From: SAT2750 sp964476375
GTDB lineage: Bacteria; Planctomycetota; Planctomycetia; Pirellulales; Pirellulaceae
Assembly (NCBI GenBank): GCA_964476375.1
Contig: CAYYZW010000135.1
Coordinates: forward strand, 1 to 16,845
Direction: 5' to 3'
Length of the DNA stretch: 16,845 nt
This document shows positions 15,459 to 16,845 of this stretch, piece by piece. How positions within the stretch are numbered: the stretch's first letter is position 1; every line of letters begins with the position of its first letter. Below the pieces are notes generated by a model. It saw only the letters and a program-made list of their open reading frames with translations. It was not told where the DNA came from and made no database searches. The position numbers and the translations under genes are program-made.

Positions 15459-16484
15459 TCAGTGATTTGTGATATTGTCGAAACTGTTGTTTCCGTCACG
15501 TCCTCTGTCATAGGGGGTACCGAGCTGCATCGTCGGCCTGCTATTTGTCCCCAGCGTTAAATGAAAGGGATCATTCGGCGGTGTCCTCAATGCAGCTGGG
15601 GGAACTTGATCTGGAGGGGCCAGGCTGAAAAAAACATCAAAATAGCCATCCGGACCAGCCGAGAAAACGAGAGGATGGAGAGCAAAGGTATTCCGGGTAT
15701 CGGCATCCAGCAAGTCAAAGGGGTCTGGGGCCTTATTACCAAAGGGGATGTTTCGCTGCGAGACCGCCAGGTCATCGGATCCGACCCAGCCGCGTTCACT
15801 CAGGTCATCGGTCGTCCCGTTCCCGTCATCATCCACACCGGCATGGCCCCACATCTTGTCCTGACCGGGAGAAATAGAGAAACCGGGTGCCCAGCGCAGG
15901 AACGCCATCGGCTTTCCCCAGCCGTCGAGAATCTCGTACATTCCATCACCGTCCGTATCACCGATTTCATCTTCCGTGAAGAAATCCAGGCCCGTCCGAT
16001 CTCCTTCCCGGATACTCCCCAGGATCAGGTAAAGGCACTCAGCACTCTCATTCACTTCGTCCCAGTTCACACCTGCACTCCGCCTGTACTGGTTCCAGAG
16101 AACATTGTTCACCAGCCGGGAATCAACCGGATCATAAAGAAGATCACTTATCCGATCCGGCATTTCCATCCGCATTAATTCACGGATCATCAACAATCTT
16201 TGCGCGGAACGTTGATCGGCGCTGCCGGTCAGACGGACCGGCAGCCGCTTATGCTCGTAGCTGTTCCAGCGCCTCATCAGGAGCGAATTGATTCGTTCAA
16301 TCTGCTGCTCCGTACGCCGCACGTTGGCTACCTGCGCGGCAGCATAAAGGGCCACCAGCAGGACACTGGCAAGAACGCCAATCAGCGCGATCACCATGAG
16401 CAGTTCTATGAGCGTGAAACCCCGCCGCCGGCGTTTCTTCTCATCCGTCATGGCACTGGAATGTACGTGCCTCAGCCCGATCAT
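15459..16484 (-). CDS. GspG/GspJ-like prepilin with two acidic loops
   Basis: This is a 341-residue protein. The leader ends K-K-R-R-R-R-G, followed by F-T-L-I-E-L-L-M-V-I-A-L-I-G-V-L-A, a textbook prepilin signal with cleavage after G22 and +5 glutamate E27. Residues 176-187 fit a D-x-D-x-D-G calcium loop (D-T-D-G-D-G), and the following D-G-W-G-K-P-M-A-F-L-R-W pattern is one I associate with planctomycete pseudopilins. The shared module occupies 207-238. The C-terminus has S-A-G-P-D-G-Y-F-D and ends F-D-N-I-T-N-H, resembling the end of the upstream gene. The start overlaps the upstream stop as A-T-G-A. I kept ATG 16484, with G-G-A-G-G about 10 nt upstream; ATG 16451 would give a shorter leader but lacks such a site. 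Confidence 0.92.
   Translation of the reverse strand: MIGLRHVHSSAMTDEKKRRRRGFTLIELLMVIALIGVLASVLLVALYAAAQVANVRRTEQQIERINSLLMRRWNSYEHKRLPVRLTGSADQRSAQRLLMIRELMRMEMPDRISDLLYDPVDSRLVNNVLWNQYRRSAGVNWDEVNESAECLYLILGSIREGDRTGLDFFTEDEIGDTDGDGMYEILDGWGKPMAFLRWAPGFSISPGQDKMWGHAGVDDDGNGTTDDLSERGWVGSDDLAVSQRNIPFGNKAPDPFDLLDADTRNTFALHPLVFSAGPDGYFDVFFSLAPPDQVPPAALRTPPNDPFHLTLGTNSRPTMQLGTPYDRGRDGNNSFDNITNH
15469..15481 (-). repeat. 13-bp direct repeat, copy 1 (encodes D-N-I-T)
   Basis: The plus-strand bases G-T-G-A-T-A-T-T-G-T-C-G-A occur here and again at 16521-16533, both in the last codons of adjacent pseudopilin genes and in the same reading frame. This suggests related C-termini, possibly from an old gene duplication. 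Confidence 0.7.
15771..15866 (-). repeat. Shared acidic-loop module, copy in the GspG/J-like prepilin
   Basis: Residues 207-238 carry G-Q-D-K-x-W-G, the loop D-D-D-G-N-G, and E-R-G-x2-G-S-D-D, 32 residues in all. The length and order equal the GspH-like copy. Confidence 0.88.
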
Positions 16485-16843
16485 GGGATGGCATCCTCCA
16501 GGGTGCCCCCGCTGAAGTTGGTGATATTGTCGAGATCACCCGGGACATAGTGAGTACCGCTGGGGTAACGCTTGAAAAGAACGTTGTGCGCGGCATCTTC
16601 CACGTCCTCACCAAAATCTTCATCCAACCCGGCCGTGATCAGCTGGTAGCTATGGGGGTTGAGCCACTCGAACCCACCGTTGAGCAGCTTCCGGTCCGAG
16701 AGATAAGCGTGGGCATGCCCGCTCACAGCCGTGTTCTGGTAAACGGTACCGTGCATCGGGTATTCCGAATGAAGGTAGTTATGTGCGTCCAGGTAGACGA
16801 TGGGCAGGTTCGTGCCGCGTGTCAGGCAGACCGGGAAGGGATC
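16481..16843 (-). CDS. C-terminal part of a pseudopilin-like protein (5' end beyond the window)
   Basis: The last 120 residues of a protein whose start lies past the right edge; the frame is open to the edge, with two leftover bases. It contains L-P-I-V-Y-L-D-A near the visible start, then Y-P-M-H-G-T-V-Y-Q, Y-L-S-D-R-K-L-L, L-I-T-A-G-L-D-E-D-F-G, and ends with L-D-N-I-T-N-F-S-G-G-T-L-E-D. The A-G-x-D-x-x-F and D-N-I-T-N elements reappear in the downstream prepilin. A prepilin N-terminus is expected but cannot be seen. An ATG at 16756 is in frame, but the open frame continues upstream with similar character, so it is probably internal. The stop overlaps the next gene by 4 bp, which places this gene in the same operon. 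Confidence 0.82.
   Translation of the reverse strand, partial: DPFPVCLTRGTNLPIVYLDAHNYLHSEYPMHGTVYQNTAVSGHAHAYLSDRKLLNGGFEWLNPHSYQLITAGLDEDFGEDVEDAAHNVLFKRYPSGTHYVPGDLDNITNFSGGTLEDAIP
16521..16533 (-). repeat. 13-bp direct repeat, copy 2 (encodes D-N-I-T)
   Basis: This is the partner of the copy at 15469-15481. It lies 13 codons before the stop of the partial pseudopilin gene, whereas copy 1 lies next to its stop. Confidence 0.7.
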
Positions 16844-16845
16844 AT

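Noticed and set aside
1..16845. tRNA, rRNA, CRISPR array, insertion sequence or phage attachment site
   Set aside because: No cloverleaf-like stretch, regular spacer-repeat pattern, transposase frame or terminal repeat was seen on reading both strands. Coding genes fill almost all of the window.

Overview
The window reads as a bacterial chromosome segment, most likely from the phylum Planctomycetes (PVC group). This rests on protein style, not on a marker gene. The signs are several long pseudopilin-like proteins with acidic D-x-D-x-D-G loops, a membrane-anchored protein with squalene-cyclase-type repeats next to a MoxR/DUF58/transglutaminase cluster, and a divergent YchF-like protein. Coding density is very high. 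I found no rRNA, tRNA, CRISPR array, insertion sequence or convincing intrinsic terminator, and no gene-free stretch above 300 bases.

Left part (1-1451, minus strand): the first 483 residues of a gene that runs off the left edge. The order is an acidic leader, a four-cysteine zinc-ribbon-like motif, one membrane segment, and then squalene-hopene-cyclase/prenyltransferase-type repeats. A 192-bp divergent intergenic region (1452-1643) separates it from the next gene and holds a 23-bp near-perfect inverted repeat.

Middle part (1644-7424, plus strand): a tight four-gene run, probably an operon. It encodes a MoxR-family AAA+ ATPase, a DUF58 membrane protein, an 838-residue TgpA-like membrane transglutaminase with an intact Cys-His-Asp triad, and a degenerate YchF/Obg-like P-loop protein whose Walker A lysine is arginine. 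MoxR, DUF58 and transglutaminase are a classic bacterial trio, usually taken to act together at the cell envelope. The YchF-like fourth gene is the odd member.

Right part (7425-16843, minus strand, reading leftward): a pseudopilin cassette of at least five genes. In transcription order these are the C-terminus of a pseudopilin-like protein cut by the right edge, then GspG/J-like, GspH-like and GspI/PilV-like prepilins, and last a giant 1837-residue protein with a GspK/PilX-type N-terminus. The order matches the minor pseudopilin order of type II secretion operons (G-H-I-J-K) and recalls the Verru_Chthon cassette of Verrucomicrobia, in which a very large protein travels with small prepilin-signal proteins. 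No secretion ATPase, inner-membrane platform protein, secretin or prepilin peptidase is visible here. The most striking internal signal is a 31-32-residue acidic-loop module found nearly unchanged in three of the five cassette proteins. The two large blocks converge with no base between their stop codons (7424/7425).
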